A stretch of 64,000 nucleotides of DNA from an uncultured Acidimicrobiales bacterium (GCA_951813325.1 OX638350.1:1413029-1477028); one strand, 5' to 3'. Counted from the first letter of the stretch, positions 32,733 to 42,366 are shown. Notes: generated by a model not told the origin, from the sequence alone. A program made the numbers and translations.

Positions 32733-34091
32733 ATGGCTGAAGAGCTCAAGCACGATTTGCCGGATGGGATGACCGACTGGATCGCCGAGGCGGGACGCGG
32801 TCGGATAACCCGCCTGAAGCGCCACATCGCCCGGCGGGAGGCATGGGTGGTGGATGTGACCCGCCCAGATGGATCGGTGGGAGAGTACTTCTTGCGCCTC
32901 GACCGCGAAGGAGACGGCAGCGGAACCCATTCGGTGAAGAGCGAGGCCAGAGTGCAGACCGCGCTGGCCGACACCGGCTTGAAAGTGCCCGCCATCTGCG
33001 CGTGGAACGAGGATCTCCAGGCTGCACTGCACCAGCGGATGCCGGGCCGGGCCGACCTGGACAACGCAGATCCCGAGGAACAGGCCTCGGTGCTCGAGGA
33101 CTTCATTCAGCAACTGGCCCTGCTCCACTCGCTGGCCCCCGATTCGCTGGGACTCGACCACATGCCCATTCCCAGCACCTCGGCGGAGTGCGCGTTGGGC
33201 GAGGTGGAGTTCGTCGAGCGGTTTCTCGACGCCGTGGTGGTCGATCCGCTGTATACGTTCTCGCTTCAGTGGATCCGCAACCATGTGCCCGAGCGGCTGG
33301 ACCGGGTGAGCTTGTTGCAGGGCGACACCGGGCCGGCCAATTTCATGTTCGACCAGGGCCAGGTGAGCGCCATCGTGGACTGGGAGTGGGCTCACTTCGG
33401 CGATCCCATGGAGGACTTCGGCAACATCTGCGCCCGAGAGTTCTACTGTCCGTCGACACCAGACGAAGGTCTCGGCCCGATCTTTCGACGATACGAGGAG
33501 CTGTCCGGGATTCCGGTGCATCTCGACTCCGTGCGCTACTACCGGGTGCAGCAGTTTGTGCGGTCTATCGTGTCGTTGGCCCGGATAACCGTGATCAACG
33601 ACCCCCAGATGCCCAACGGGATGAACTGGGCCTACCGCTATATCTGCGAGCGGGCCACCTGCGAAGCGCTGGCCGACGCCATGGGAATCGAGTTGGAGCG
33701 GCCCGAATTGCCCGAGATGGAGATGGCCAGCTCTCTCGAAGGGGTCGTTGTCAGCAACTTGCGCGATGAGGTGCTGCCTGCCGTGGCCGGTGACTTCCCC
33801 CGCCACCGCTTGGAGCATGCCACCCTGCTGGTGGAGTGCCTCGATCGGCAAAGGCAGATCGGTCCTCAAATGGCGGCGGTCGAATTGGACGAGATCGCCG
33901 CGCTCACCGGCCGCCGGGCCGACACGCTCGAGAGGGGAATGCTGGATCTGGACCAAGCCATCCGAGGCTGGGGGGCAGAAGACGAGGCCGAGGCCCTCCG
34001 GTACCTGGCCCGACGGGCCTGGCGCCTGGAGTACCTGTGGAAGCCGGTAGTGGACTTGTTCCCCGGCCGCACCTTCTCGAAGATCGACTAG
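32733..34091 (+). CDS. Phosphotransferase family (APH-like) protein
   Basis: 452 residues. The kinase core is visible: LLQGDTGPANFMF (Brenner motif, HGD-type with Gln in place of His), followed by SAIVDWEWAHFGDPMEDFGN, the DxD metal site. It resembles ACAD10/APH-type phosphotransferases found in actinobacterial lipid and xenobiotic gene clusters, which may phosphorylate hydroxyacyl-CoA or small alcohols. About 110 C-terminal residues beyond the kinase are helical and not recognised. The substrate is unknown. Confidence 0.78.
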   Translation: MAEELKHDLPDGMTDWIAEAGRGRITRLKRHIARREAWVVDVTRPDGSVGEYFLRLDREGDGSGTHSVKSEARVQTALADTGLKVPAICAWNEDLQAALHQRMPGRADLDNADPEEQASVLEDFIQQLALLHSLAPDSLGLDHMPIPSTSAECALGEVEFVERFLDAVVVDPLYTFSLQWIRNHVPERLDRVSLLQGDTGPANFMFDQGQVSAIVDWEWAHFGDPMEDFGNICAREFYCPSTPDEGLGPIFRRYEELSGIPVHLDSVRYYRVQQFVRSIVSLARITVINDPQMPNGMNWAYRYICERATCEALADAMGIELERPELPEMEMASSLEGVVVSNLRDEVLPAVAGDFPRHRLEHATLLVECLDRQRQIGPQMAAVELDEIAALTGRRADTLERGMLDLDQAIRGWGAEDEAEALRYLARRAWRLEYLWKPVVDLFPGRTFSKID

Positions 34092-34108
34092 CAGCCGGCC
34101 TGAGCGGT

Positions 34109-34900
34109 CTAGCGCCGGGCCATCATCTCGATCATTCTCTCCAGGTAGCCGTTGGGGTCGGCTCGCTTGGCTTGGGCGGTCTCTCGCAGGGCCGGAGCGG
34201 CGAATCCCTCGAAATCGTCGTTGCCCAGCTTGGCGATCAGCGCCCTGGCCACATCCACCGGGGCCATGAGCGCGTCGGGGGGTTGGGGGAACGGGTCGTC
34301 GTTGCCCGGCTTCGGGGTTGAGAACTCGGTCGCAGTGGCTCCCGGGGTGAACAGATGAGCTCGAACCCTGGTTCCGGCCAGGTCGAAGTAGAGGCCTTCG
34401 GTGAACAGGTTGAGGGCGGCTTTGGCCGCGCCGTAGGCCCCGGTTCGAAAAGCCATCGACTGCGTGCCCATAGACGACACGTTGACGATCGCTCCCGAGT
34501 CCCGCTCCAGCATGGAGGGCAAAAGGGCCAAGGTGAGCCGGGCCGAACCGGTGAAGTTCACCGCCATCGTCTCGTCCAATTCGTCGGGCGTGAGCCGCTT
34601 CATCGACCGTCGCCGCGAGGCGCCGGCGTTGTTCACCAGCACATCTATGGGGCCCATCTCGGCCCAGGCTTGCTCGGCGAACGGCGCCACGCTCGCCAAA
34701 TCGGCCAAGTCCAGCGTCCAGCACCAGCCGTCTCCCCCGGCATCTCGCACGTCAGCCAGAACCTGTCGGAGGCGGTCACCCCGACGGGCGGCCAGGCCCA
34801 CCAGAGCCCCGCCCCGGGCCATCTCCACCGCCAGGGCGGCCCCGATGCCCGAGGAGGCGCCGGTGATCAGCACGCGTTGGCCTTGTGGATCCCAGCTCAT
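34109..34900 (-). CDS. SDR family oxidoreductase
   Basis: 263 residues from ATG 34900. Typical SDR: QRVLITGASSGIGAALAVEM, DVLVNNAGASRRRSMKRL, a NVSSMGTQSM strand and the TGAYGAAKAALNLF catalytic Tyr/Lys. The C-terminus lacks the VDGG motif, as in classical dhs-type reductases that act on lipids. The start overlaps the previous SDR stop by four bases (ATGA), so these two genes are translationally coupled. Confidence 0.87.
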   Translation of the reverse strand: MSWDPQGQRVLITGASSGIGAALAVEMARGGALVGLAARRGDRLRQVLADVRDAGGDGWCWTLDLADLASVAPFAEQAWAEMGPIDVLVNNAGASRRRSMKRLTPDELDETMAVNFTGSARLTLALLPSMLERDSGAIVNVSSMGTQSMAFRTGAYGAAKAALNLFTEGLYFDLAGTRVRAHLFTPGATATEFSTPKPGNDDPFPQPPDALMAPVDVARALIAKLGNDDFEGFAAPALRETAQAKRADPNGYLERMIEMMARR

Positions 34901-35643
34901 CCTGCCGTCATACCGCCGTCGATGCTCAGTACAGAGCCATGTATTCGGTGGCCATCGTCGGAGGCGATGTAGGCCACCAAAGAGGCGATGTCGTTGGCTT
35001 GCGCCATTCCCCGCATTCCCATATATCGCCCCATAAGCTCCATATCGGGGTCGTCGGGTATGGTGAACGCGGCCGTCAGATTGGTTTCCACCCCGCCGGG
35101 GGCAATGGCGTTGATCCGTATGCCGGTCCTCATGGTCTCCATGGCCATGGCCTTGGTCATCAACACCACCGCTCCCTTGCTGGCACAGTAGGGCACGGTG
35201 TAGGCCTGTCCCATCAATCCGGCATTGGAGGCGATGTTCACGATGCATCCGTCCGAGGGTTCCAAGTGGGGGAGGGCGGCCTGCGACATCCAGAACATCC
35301 CCTCAACATTCACGCCCATGATCAAGTCCCAAACTTCCTGATCCACGTCGCCCACCCGATGGCCCCGGGCGATACCGGCGACGTTGCACAGCACATTGAG
35401 GCGACCGTGGTCGGCCACCGTGGAGTTCACCAGCTCGTGGCAGGCCTCCCGAGAGCGCACATCGGAGACAACCGGGTGGAACACGGCGCCATCCACGGTC
35501 ATTCCCGCGGTTTCCTCCAGCCCGGCCGCGTTGATGTCGCTGCCGACCACCACTGCCCCTTCGCCGGCCAATCGCGCCGCGGTGGCCTGGCCGATGCCCG
35601 ACCCGGCGCCAGTGACCAGCGCCACCCTTCCCGAAAATCTCAT
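34897..35643 (-). CDS. SDR family oxidoreductase
   Basis: 248 residues with MRFSGRVALVTGAGSGIGQA, LNVLCNVAGIARGHRVGDVD, VNIASNAGLMGQAYTVPYCA (catalytic Ser region) and PYCASKGAVVLM with the Tyr/Lys pair. The end GSVLSIDGGMTAG matches 3-oxoacyl-ACP-reductase-like SDRs. Note CNVAG in place of the usual NNAG. It is the first of two coupled SDR genes, preceded by an SMP-30-type gene in the same direction. Confidence 0.88.
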   Translation of the reverse strand: MRFSGRVALVTGAGSGIGQATAARLAGEGAVVVGSDINAAGLEETAGMTVDGAVFHPVVSDVRSREACHELVNSTVADHGRLNVLCNVAGIARGHRVGDVDQEVWDLIMGVNVEGMFWMSQAALPHLEPSDGCIVNIASNAGLMGQAYTVPYCASKGAVVLMTKAMAMETMRTGIRINAIAPGGVETNLTAAFTIPDDPDMELMGRYMGMRGMAQANDIASLVAYIASDDGHRIHGSVLSIDGGMTAG

Positions 35644-35676
35644 GGTCTTTCTCCTTGTTGATCGACTTGCGGCAAA

Positions 35677-36528
35677 TCAGGGCAGCCCGGTGCCGGGAAC
35701 CTCAACCCGCACGGTCTCTATCCGGGCTTGTCCCCGACCTTGCACCTCATCGGGATGGGAGCCCGGTGCGGTGACCAGGAATAGCGTACGGCGGTCGTCT
35801 CCTCCCAGCATGACCGCAAAGCAGTTGAGCTCCGTCTCCACTCGGTGGGTGACCTCGCCCCCCTCCAGCACTCTCAGTGCCGCCCGCCCCACCGCATCGG
35901 CGTACCAGATACCCCCCTCGGCATCGTAGCAGCAGCCATCGGGCACGGTGCCGGGCACCGCGGCCCACAGCCGCCGGTTTGCCAGCCGGCCGTCGAGTCC
36001 GATGTCGAAAGCGGTGAACTGGGTGCCAAAGCTCTCGCCCACGATGTAGGTGGCGCCATCGGGGGTGATCACCGCGCCGTTGGGGAACAGCAGGTCGCCG
36101 GCCGCAGCCTCTGGCGTGCCGTCGGGCTGCACCAGTGCGAGGGTGGCGGGGGCGAGGCCTTCTCCGCCGTGCAGGTCGAACCCGAAGTTGCCCACATAGG
36201 CCCGGCCCTCGGCGTCCACCGTCATGTCGTTGCAGAAAGAGGTGGCAATCCCAGAGAGGTCGGCGTGCTCGTGGAGCGCGTTGCCGTCGAAGCGCAACAC
36301 CCGGCGATCTCGCATCGACACCACCAGCAGGTCGCCGTCGGGCATCCACCCCAACCCCGACGGCTGGCCGGGCACTTCAACGATCACCTCGACGGTTCCG
36401 TCGGCCGAGGCGGCGTTCACGGAGTACTGGTAGAAGTCCGAGAACCAGAGGCGGCCGTCGCGCCACCGGGGCCCCTCGCCGAAATCCACTCCTTGGATGA
36501 ACGGCTCGGGACGGGGAAGCATCTCCAT
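35677..36528 (-). CDS. SMP-30/gluconolactonase family protein
   Basis: 283 residues from ATG 36528 (a second ATG two codons on is equally possible). A six-bladed beta-propeller: GVDFGEGPRWRDGRLWFSDF with the metal Glu, SGLGWMPDGDLLVVSMRDR, SFCNDMTVDAEGRAYVGNFG with the metal Asn, and GCCYDAEGGIWYADAVG with the metal Asp. It hydrolyses a lactone, cytoplasmic or exported unknown; no signal peptide is seen. It lies 33 bases upstream of the SDR pair, so an oxidise-then-hydrolyse pathway is plausible. Confidence 0.85.
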   Translation of the reverse strand: MEMLPRPEPFIQGVDFGEGPRWRDGRLWFSDFYQYSVNAASADGTVEVIVEVPGQPSGLGWMPDGDLLVVSMRDRRVLRFDGNALHEHADLSGIATSFCNDMTVDAEGRAYVGNFGFDLHGGEGLAPATLALVQPDGTPEAAAGDLLFPNGAVITPDGATYIVGESFGTQFTAFDIGLDGRLANRRLWAAVPGTVPDGCCYDAEGGIWYADAVGRAALRVLEGGEVTHRVETELNCFAVMLGGDDRRTLFLVTAPGSHPDEVQGRGQARIETVRVEVPGTGLP

Positions 36529-36724
36529 GCCGGGGGACAATAGCGACTGTGAGCCAGTTTGCCGTTGCAGGCCTCGCCGATCCCGCCTTCGGGTCGAACC
36601 CCTACCCGGTGCTGGCCGATGGTCGCCGAGGGGGCGCATGATGTCTCCAGCCGCCGTTTTGGCCCGCTGTTGGCCGCCATTGCGTCGCCAGGTTCAGCAC
36701 AACTGCCGGTATGGTGGGCCAGCC

Positions 36725-37621
36725 ATGCTCTATCGGGCCAAGAATCGAGTCATCAACTCAGTGAGCAGCATGTTTGCCCACGCCGAGGTGCCTTTGAAGC
36801 GCACCGGCGACTTTCCGGGAGATCCAGGGCTTTGTGGCCCGGAGTCGGTCAGCTGGCGGGTGGTCGGCGATGTCAGCGTATTCGTCGGAGGCATTCGGGC
36901 CCTTTTGATGCAGGCCGCCCACCCAGAGGTGGTCGCCGGTGTGGACGACCACAGCCGCTATCGAGACGATCCTCTGGGACGGCTCAGCCGAACATCTTTC
37001 TATGTGACATCGGCTACCTACGGCGCTATGCCCGAGGTGGCCGAGGCCCTCCACAAGGTCAACTCGGCCCACCAGCGGGTGAGCGGGACATCGCACCGGG
37101 GACGGCCCTACCGCGCGTCGAACCCGGAGTTGGCCGCTTGGGTTCACAACACCCTCACCGATTCCTTCTTGGAGGCCTACCAGCGATTCGGGGGGCGCTT
37201 GACCGTTGCCGAAGCCGACCGATTCGTAGTCGAGCAGACGAAGGTGGGGGAGATGCTGGGGGCATCGCCCCTTCCGGCGACGGCGGCCGATCTGAGGGAC
37301 TGGATCGCCGGGCACCCTGCGCTGGCCGCCAGTCCGGGCATGCGCGACGCCGTCAGATTTCTTCAGAAGCCCCCGATCCCCGTGGCACAGCGCGCGGGCT
37401 ACCATGTGTTGATGAACGGGGCCATCACCTCGATTCCCCGTCGGTTGACCACAATGCTCGGCCTGAGCGCCGCGCCCGGCGCCCGAGTGGCTGCAACCGC
37501 GATGATTCTCGGGCTTCGCCGGGTGATGATGAACAGCCCGGCGTGGCAGGCAGCGTTGGAGCGGTGCGATGTGGCCTACGATCCCCGGCTATTCCGCGAC
37601 ACGCGAGAAGAGGCAGCTTAG
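36725..37621 (+). CDS. MpaB-type (DUF2236) oxygenase family protein
   Basis: 298 residues from ATG 36725. Family features: WRVVGDVSVFVGGIRALLMQ and AAHPEVVAGVDDHSRYRDDP with the conserved HP and HS/R, GRLSRTSFYVTSATYG, and ELAAWVHNTLTDSFLEAYQR with the second conserved His. MpaB/DUF2236 proteins are haem-dependent or haem-like oxygenases, for example latex-clearing-type enzymes, frequent in Actinobacteria. The substrate is unknown. It starts well after the divergent SMP-30 gene. Confidence 0.82.
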   Translation: MLYRAKNRVINSVSSMFAHAEVPLKRTGDFPGDPGLCGPESVSWRVVGDVSVFVGGIRALLMQAAHPEVVAGVDDHSRYRDDPLGRLSRTSFYVTSATYGAMPEVAEALHKVNSAHQRVSGTSHRGRPYRASNPELAAWVHNTLTDSFLEAYQRFGGRLTVAEADRFVVEQTKVGEMLGASPLPATAADLRDWIAGHPALAASPGMRDAVRFLQKPPIPVAQRAGYHVLMNGAITSIPRRLTTMLGLSAAPGARVAATAMILGLRRVMMNSPAWQAALERCDVAYDPRLFRDTREEAA

Positions 37622-37748
37622 TGGGCGACCAGTCCTGCCAGGTTGTCGCGCATGTACCCCAGATCCATGCGCCCAGGTTAGGGCGGCTTCGGCAGGGCAA
37701 GTATGGTGGCCCGGCGAAGACCACCTGAACACTGGAGGAGATGACGGA

Positions 37749-38546
37749 ATGGGACGGCTGGACGGCAAAGTGGCGATCATCACCGGAGCAGCGCGAGGAC
37801 AGGGAGAAGCCGAGGCCCGGCTGTTCGCATCTGAGGGGGCCCAAGTCGTATTGGGAGACGTCCTCGACGACATGGGCGGGCAAGTGGCCGCCAGCATCGG
37901 CCCAAGCGCCCGCTATGTGCACCTCGACGTGTCCCAAGAGGCCGACTGGGCCGCGGCGGTGGGTGTGGCCGCCGGCATGGGGTCGCTACAGGTTTTGGTG
38001 AACAACGCGGCCATTCTCAGGCCGGCCGCCATAGAGGGCACTACCCTCGAGGACTACATGGCGGTCATCAACGTCAACCAGGTGGGCACATTCCTGGGAA
38101 TGAAGGCCGTGCTCGAGCCCATGAAGATGGCCGGTGGGGGCTCCATCGTGAACATCAGCTCCATCGACGGCCAGCAGTCCAAGAACGGGCTCATCAGCTA
38201 CACCGCCTCGAAGTTCGCCATTCGGGGCATGACCAAGACCGCGGCCATCGAGTGGGGCCGGTTCGACATCCGGGTGAACTCCATCCACCCCGGCGGGGTG
38301 AATACGCCTATGGGCAACCCGAGGAATGACCCTCGGGCGGAGAAGGAGCCCTACGTCTATCAGGCCATTCCCCGAGTCGGCGAGCCCATCGAGATCGCCT
38401 ATGCCGCTCTGTTCCTGGCCAGCGACGAGGCATCGTACGTCACCGGCGCCGAGCTGAACGTAGACGGCGGCTGGCGAGCTGGGACGATCACCCCTGGCCT
38501 GCCCGGCACCGATCATGTGGTCGACTACGGCTACGACTCCGACTGA
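37749..38546 (+). CDS. SDR family oxidoreductase
   Basis: 265 residues from ATG 37749: MGRLDGKVAIITGAARGQGE, LQVLVNNAAILRPAAIEGTT, VNISSIDGQQSKNGLISYTA (catalytic Ser and Tyr), SKFAIRGM with Lys, and ELNVDGGWRAG. This resembles 3-alpha/beta- or 20-beta-hydroxysteroid-dehydrogenase-like SDRs (TGAARGQGE motif), so a steroid or terpenoid alcohol is a reasonable guess. A GGAGG-like site precedes the start. It overlaps the downstream thioesterase frame. Confidence 0.88.
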   Translation: MGRLDGKVAIITGAARGQGEAEARLFASEGAQVVLGDVLDDMGGQVAASIGPSARYVHLDVSQEADWAAAVGVAAGMGSLQVLVNNAAILRPAAIEGTTLEDYMAVINVNQVGTFLGMKAVLEPMKMAGGGSIVNISSIDGQQSKNGLISYTASKFAIRGMTKTAAIEWGRFDIRVNSIHPGGVNTPMGNPRNDPRAEKEPYVYQAIPRVGEPIEIAYAALFLASDEASYVTGAELNVDGGWRAGTITPGLPGTDHVVDYGYDSD

Positions 38547-39240
38547 TGCCCTTCAGTTTGCTGCGCCTGTTTTGAGCGAACAGCCTCTCTGGGATGCTCC
38601 CAGCGCTGCCCCTGGCCCTGACTACGGCGCCGGCGCCGAGCGGCTGGCCATGGCCGGCGCCGCCCGCCGGGTGCTGAGCGCGGCGAGGGTTACCGCAGCC
38701 GGCGACGACAGTGTTTCCGAGGCCGCCGGGTTGCTGGAACAAGCGGCACGACTGCTGGAGGCCCAACAGATGCAGGGCCTCCACCGCCAGGGGGTGATGG
38801 GCGAGCTGGAATCCGGCTTCGAGTCCCGCGACCCCATGCAGTTCTTCCCCTACAGTCCGATCATCGGACGGCTGAATCCGGCCGCGCCCCCTGCTGAGTT
38901 CTGGGTTGAGGGCGTCGAGGTCCACGGGCGGATGAACCTGTCTCCCGTCTACGCCGGCCCGCCCGGGCTGGTCCACGGCGGGATTATCGCCATGGTGTTC
39001 GACGAGCTGCTGGGTGTGGTCAACGTGGTCAACGGCCAAGGCGGCTATACCGGCACCCTGACGGTTACCTACCAGCGGCCTACGCCATTGCTCACAGACA
39101 TCACCATGCGGGCCTGGTCGTCAGGCGGCGAGGGAAAGAAGCTGTATGCATCAGGCGAGATGGCGCACGGCGATGTGGTGACCGCTTCCGCTGAGGGGAT
39201 CTTCGTGCGGGCCAACCGCCAGCTCGTCGACGACTTGTAG
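38515..39240 (+). CDS. PaaI-type hotdog thioesterase family protein
   Basis: Up to 241 residues; TTG 38572 (LSEQPLWD) is an alternative start that would avoid the overlap with the SDR gene. The C-terminal half is a hotdog domain with YAGPPGLVHGGIIAMVFDEL (HGG with following Asp/Glu) and VTYQRPTPLLTDITMRAW, typical of acyl-CoA thioesterases. The N-terminal ~100 residues are Ala-rich and helical, as in several actinobacterial members. It likely hydrolyses an acyl-CoA made in the same operon. Confidence 0.8.
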   Translation: MWSTTATTPTDALQFAAPVLSEQPLWDAPSAAPGPDYGAGAERLAMAGAARRVLSAARVTAAGDDSVSEAAGLLEQAARLLEAQQMQGLHRQGVMGELESGFESRDPMQFFPYSPIIGRLNPAAPPAEFWVEGVEVHGRMNLSPVYAGPPGLVHGGIIAMVFDELLGVVNVVNGQGGYTGTLTVTYQRPTPLLTDITMRAWSSGGEGKKLYASGEMAHGDVVTASAEGIFVRANRQLVDDL

Positions 39241-39273
39241 GACTGGAAAAGCACATCTACGACAGAAGAACCA

Positions 39274-39533
39274 ATGATCGACACCCGCTACGAGACCAGC
39301 GCCGCGGCTCACCAGCTGCTCGACACCATGAAGCGCCTCGACCAGGAGTTCCTCTCCGGCCCCAAAGCGCTGGCCGACGACCAAGCGGTGCTAGAGGGCT
39401 ACCGAGCGAGGTGCACACCGATGCCGAGGTAGCCCGGAGCTTCCGGGCCGCCACCACCTGGGTGAAGGAGCAGGCGGCGCTGGTCCCCATTCCCCCGAGC
39501 GGGCCCCCGATCCCATACGCGCCGAGGTAGTGA
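39274..39533 (+). pseudogene. Remnant of a DUF1214/1254-like gene beside the sulfotransferase
   Basis: ATG 39274 gives MIDTRYETSAAAHQLLDTMK and LDQEFLSGPKALADDQAVLE with GY, a start resembling conserved proteins that often accompany this sulfotransferase type. After ~45 residues the frame breaks; a second frame continues EVARSFRAATTWVKEQAALV to a TAG near 39530. Most of the ~350-residue protein is missing. The family name is recalled from memory and tentative. Confidence 0.45.
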
Positions 39534-39549
39534 AGCTGGCCGATCTCGG

Positions 39550-40836
39550 CTAGTGCTCTAGTTCCACCGCGAAGCGGTCCGTGTAGAAGCTGAGCGCTTG
39601 GCGGCGCTCTTGCGAGGACATGTCGAAGTCGGACAGATCGTAGATCACCCGGCCGTGCCTTCCCCGGGGATGGTCGGCCATGTAAGCCGTCATCGCCGCT
39701 TCGACGTCGGAGCTGAACGCCTGGTCGGCCAGCTTGTAGATGCGCTCGACCATGGCCACGTCGTCGGCCATGAACTCATGGAAGAGCACATCGATGGACT
39801 GCTCGGGCGGCACCAGGTCGCGGTCATCGGCACAGGATTGGAGCATGTCCTGGATGAGCTGCGCCCACCACTGGCCGATGCCGCTGACATCCACCGGATA
39901 GTTGGCGCTCAAGCGGGCCGAGTAACAGATCATGGTGGCGAAAGAAGCGGTGATCGACACCGGGTCGCGGTGGGTGAACACCACGGTGGCGTCGCCGAAA
40001 ACGTTCATCAGCGGGCCGATCTGCTCCAGATGCTGGGGCGATTTGAGCACCCAGCGCTCCCGAGGCCCGCGCTGGTGGGTGAGGACTTTCAGGATGCGCT
40101 TGAGGTACCGGTAGTGCGGTGTCTGGTCGTGGTCTTTGTAGTAGGAGCGCCAGGAGGGCAATACGCCCATGCAGTCGAACAGCATGGTGGAGAAGTCGAT
40201 GGCCAGAAGGTGGATCTCCTCGTGCACGTGGTCCCAGGTCATCTCGTGCATTCGGGCATGGTGGGGCATGGCTGTGCCTTGGATCGCCAGCCCGTTCTTG
40301 GCCCGCTCGATGCGTCCTTCGGCGGTGCCGGCCTCCTCGGGCGGGGGTACCGGCTCCAAGGCCTCCCACCAAGGAAGTGAGCGCAGAGCGGGGTCGGCAG
40401 AGATCAGATTGTGCAAGTGGGTGGTGCCCGTGCGGGGCATCCCGGCGATCACAATGGGCCGGTCGATGGGCACATCCAGGGCATCAGGGTGATCCTTGAT
40501 GTACTGCTCGATGCGCAGCCGGTTGGCGGCAAACGCAGCGAGCTGGCTGAAGGAGCTCACCCGGCCCATGGGGGAGTGGTCGGCCTCGGTGTCGAGGGCG
40601 TGGCACAGCACCTCGAGCGGGGCCCGGAACTCGTCGGGGCCGAAGTCGCCGAGCCCGGTCTGGGCGGCGGCCGCGCCCAGAATCGCCTCTGGGGTCAACT
40701 CGATCTCATCGGCCATGGGCGCGGTCTGCTCCATCAGCTGGACGATCTCGGGGGCCAGCACCGGATCGACGAGATCCTCGATGCGAATGGGGGCAGGGCG
40801 GTCGCTCACTCCCGGCAGGATAGCGGTGCCGCTCAA
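39550..40836 (-). CDS. Sulfotransferase family protein
   Basis: 428 residues. The PAPS-binding P-loop AGMPRTGTTHLHNL lies at residues 131-144, and the 3'-phosphate motif is likely RWVLKSPQHLEQIGPLMNVF with FTHRDPVSITASFATMI. The C-terminus YDLSDFDMSSQERRQALSFY is typical of the actinobacterial STF2-like group. It would sulfate an alcohol or glycolipid from PAPS; the acceptor is unknown. It is convergent with the broken gene before it. Confidence 0.87.
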   Translation of the reverse strand: MSGTAILPGVSDRPAPIRIEDLVDPVLAPEIVQLMEQTAPMADEIELTPEAILGAAAAQTGLGDFGPDEFRAPLEVLCHALDTEADHSPMGRVSSFSQLAAFAANRLRIEQYIKDHPDALDVPIDRPIVIAGMPRTGTTHLHNLISADPALRSLPWWEALEPVPPPEEAGTAEGRIERAKNGLAIQGTAMPHHARMHEMTWDHVHEEIHLLAIDFSTMLFDCMGVLPSWRSYYKDHDQTPHYRYLKRILKVLTHQRGPRERWVLKSPQHLEQIGPLMNVFGDATVVFTHRDPVSITASFATMICYSARLSANYPVDVSGIGQWWAQLIQDMLQSCADDRDLVPPEQSIDVLFHEFMADDVAMVERIYKLADQAFSSDVEAAMTAYMADHPRGRHGRVIYDLSDFDMSSQERRQALSFYTDRFAVELEH

Positions 40837-41019
40837 AGCCAGTGGCAGCCGAAGCCGCTCCCCCCACTGCCCGGTGACTTCGGCGATCAGGCGATGGTCC
40901 TCGTCGGCATGGACAACGGTGAGCTTCGCCGATTCAGCGGTGGCCGCGAATCAGCGTGTCGGCCACCGAGGTCCCCGTGCTCTCGCGGGTATCGCTCATG
41001 CCATCGTTACACTGCTGCC

Positions 41020-41745
41020 ATGCCCCAGCATGTGCCCGAGATCGAGTGGACCGAGGATGCGCTCGAGCTGCGCCAGTTCGTCTTCGACTATTGGGGGGAG
41101 AACGGGCGAGCCCCCAATCTGGCCGCAATGCATGCCGGGACCGGCATCGAGCGGCGCCGCTTGATGGAGGCGCTCAAGCTCTTGCAGTTGGGGATCGTGC
41201 TGGTGATCGACGAGACCTCGCCGAACTGCGACATCTTGAAGGCCCCGCCGTTCTCGGCGTTTCCCAGCCAAGTGGAGCTGTTCATCGACGGGGAGTTCCA
41301 CAGCTATGTCGGCTGTGCCCACGAGGGGATCGGTGTGTCGTGGACCCCGTACTTCCGGGGCAGAGAAGTGGAGCTGCGGACCTACGACGCCCACACCCTG
41401 GAGCCCATCACCCTGGTTTCGAAGGACTTCAAACTGGTCTCAGCCCAGCCCGCTGAGCCCCTGATTCTGTGCACCGAGGTGATCTGGGACTGGGTCAGCA
41501 CCGACATGAAGCACATGTGCGACCACACGAACTTCGTGCTGAACCGTGAAAACGGCGCGGCCTACGAGGCGTCCATCGGCCGCCGGGGCATCTACTTCAC
41601 CGTCGAGCAAGTGGCCGAGTACATAGCCTTCGTGCTGGACATCCGCATCTACGACTACCACTGGCCGGCCATGACCATGGATCCCCCCATGATCGTCGAG
41701 CGCCTCCGCGAGCTCGATGTCGATCTGAGCCCTTGGGGGCTATAG
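41020..41745 (+). CDS. Unrecognised protein, possibly alkylmercury-lyase (MerB)-like
   Basis: 241 residues from ATG 41020. The N-terminal ~70 residues look like a helical winged-helix region (ELRQFVFDYWGENGRAPNLA then GIERRRLMEALKLLQLGIVL). The middle PPFSAFPSQVELFIDGEFHS and YVGCAHEGIGVSWTPYFRGR resembles the core of MerB-type proteins, with one Cys. A second Cys pair, LCTEVIWDW and KHMCDHTNF, follows. Actual organomercurial lyase activity is doubtful without the paired Cys motif, and no mer genes surround it. Function unknown. Confidence 0.5.
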   Translation: MPQHVPEIEWTEDALELRQFVFDYWGENGRAPNLAAMHAGTGIERRRLMEALKLLQLGIVLVIDETSPNCDILKAPPFSAFPSQVELFIDGEFHSYVGCAHEGIGVSWTPYFRGREVELRTYDAHTLEPITLVSKDFKLVSAQPAEPLILCTEVIWDWVSTDMKHMCDHTNFVLNRENGAAYEASIGRRGIYFTVEQVAEYIAFVLDIRIYDYHWPAMTMDPPMIVERLRELDVDLSPWGL

Positions 41746-41889
41746 CGGATCTTGGGCGGCATGGCGCGCGGGCGATCATGGCCGCATTGGCGCAGGTGAC
41801 TGCATCCGCCGGGCAGGTGGTGGCTTGCGACGGAGTCGGCGTGGTGGCGGTCCACCCCGGCCCGACCGCGGGGACACCGCAGCGGTGCG

Positions 41890-42366
41890 CTATGTCTGCT
41901 GGGGATCGAGGAAGCGCGAGAAGTAGACGCGCTGGTAGCCGGCATCGCAGGCGCGATGCGTCTCGCGGAAGCCCTTCCGGGGGTAGTACTGGATGTTCTC
42001 GGCCATCTTTGCGTTTGTGTAGAGGCGGATCTCGCTCAGGCCGGCTCGCTGAGCCTGTAGATCGGCAAAGCCGAGGAGGGCAGCCCCGACTCCGGCGCCC
42101 TGCGCTGGGGGAACGACAGCAACGTTGTCGATGTAGAGGTGGTCTTTTGCTGGCCACAACACGATGAGTCCGACGATCTGGTCATCCAGGGTGGCAACGT
42201 GGACAACCCCGTTTCTGATCAGGGTCGTGTAGTCATCGAGCATTGGTGCTGGCGGCTTGCCGATTCGCTCGACATAGGGGGCGTAGGCCGCGTCGACGCA
42301 GGCGCGCACCCCGGGCTCGTCTCCCCTTGAAGCGGAGCGGATCTCGACAGCGTGGGTGCTTGTCAC
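41890..42366 (-). CDS. GNAT family N-acetyltransferase
   Basis: 158 residues from GTG 42366, chosen because the fold begins at VEIRSASRGDEPGVRACVDA. Acetyl-CoA motif A is DHLYIDNVAVVPPAQGAGVG followed by AALLGFADLQAQRAG (Q-x-x-G-x-G/A pyrophosphate loop). The final IRLYTNAKMAENIQYYPRKG strand is typical of GNATs. Substrate unknown, possibly an amino acid, antibiotic or protein terminus. Confidence 0.85.
   Translation of the reverse strand: MTSTHAVEIRSASRGDEPGVRACVDAAYAPYVERIGKPPAPMLDDYTTLIRNGVVHVATLDDQIVGLIVLWPAKDHLYIDNVAVVPPAQGAGVGAALLGFADLQAQRAGLSEIRLYTNAKMAENIQYYPRKGFRETHRACDAGYQRVYFSRFLDPQQT

Noticed and set aside
32697-34724. 675-codon open frame on the minus strand
   Set aside because: Covers the phosphotransferase and the SDR in other frames; the product has no family features, while the overlapped genes do.
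41020-41745. Confident organomercurial lyase call
   Set aside because: The paired catalytic Cys motif is not clear and no mercury-resistance genes are nearby; kept as unrecognised.
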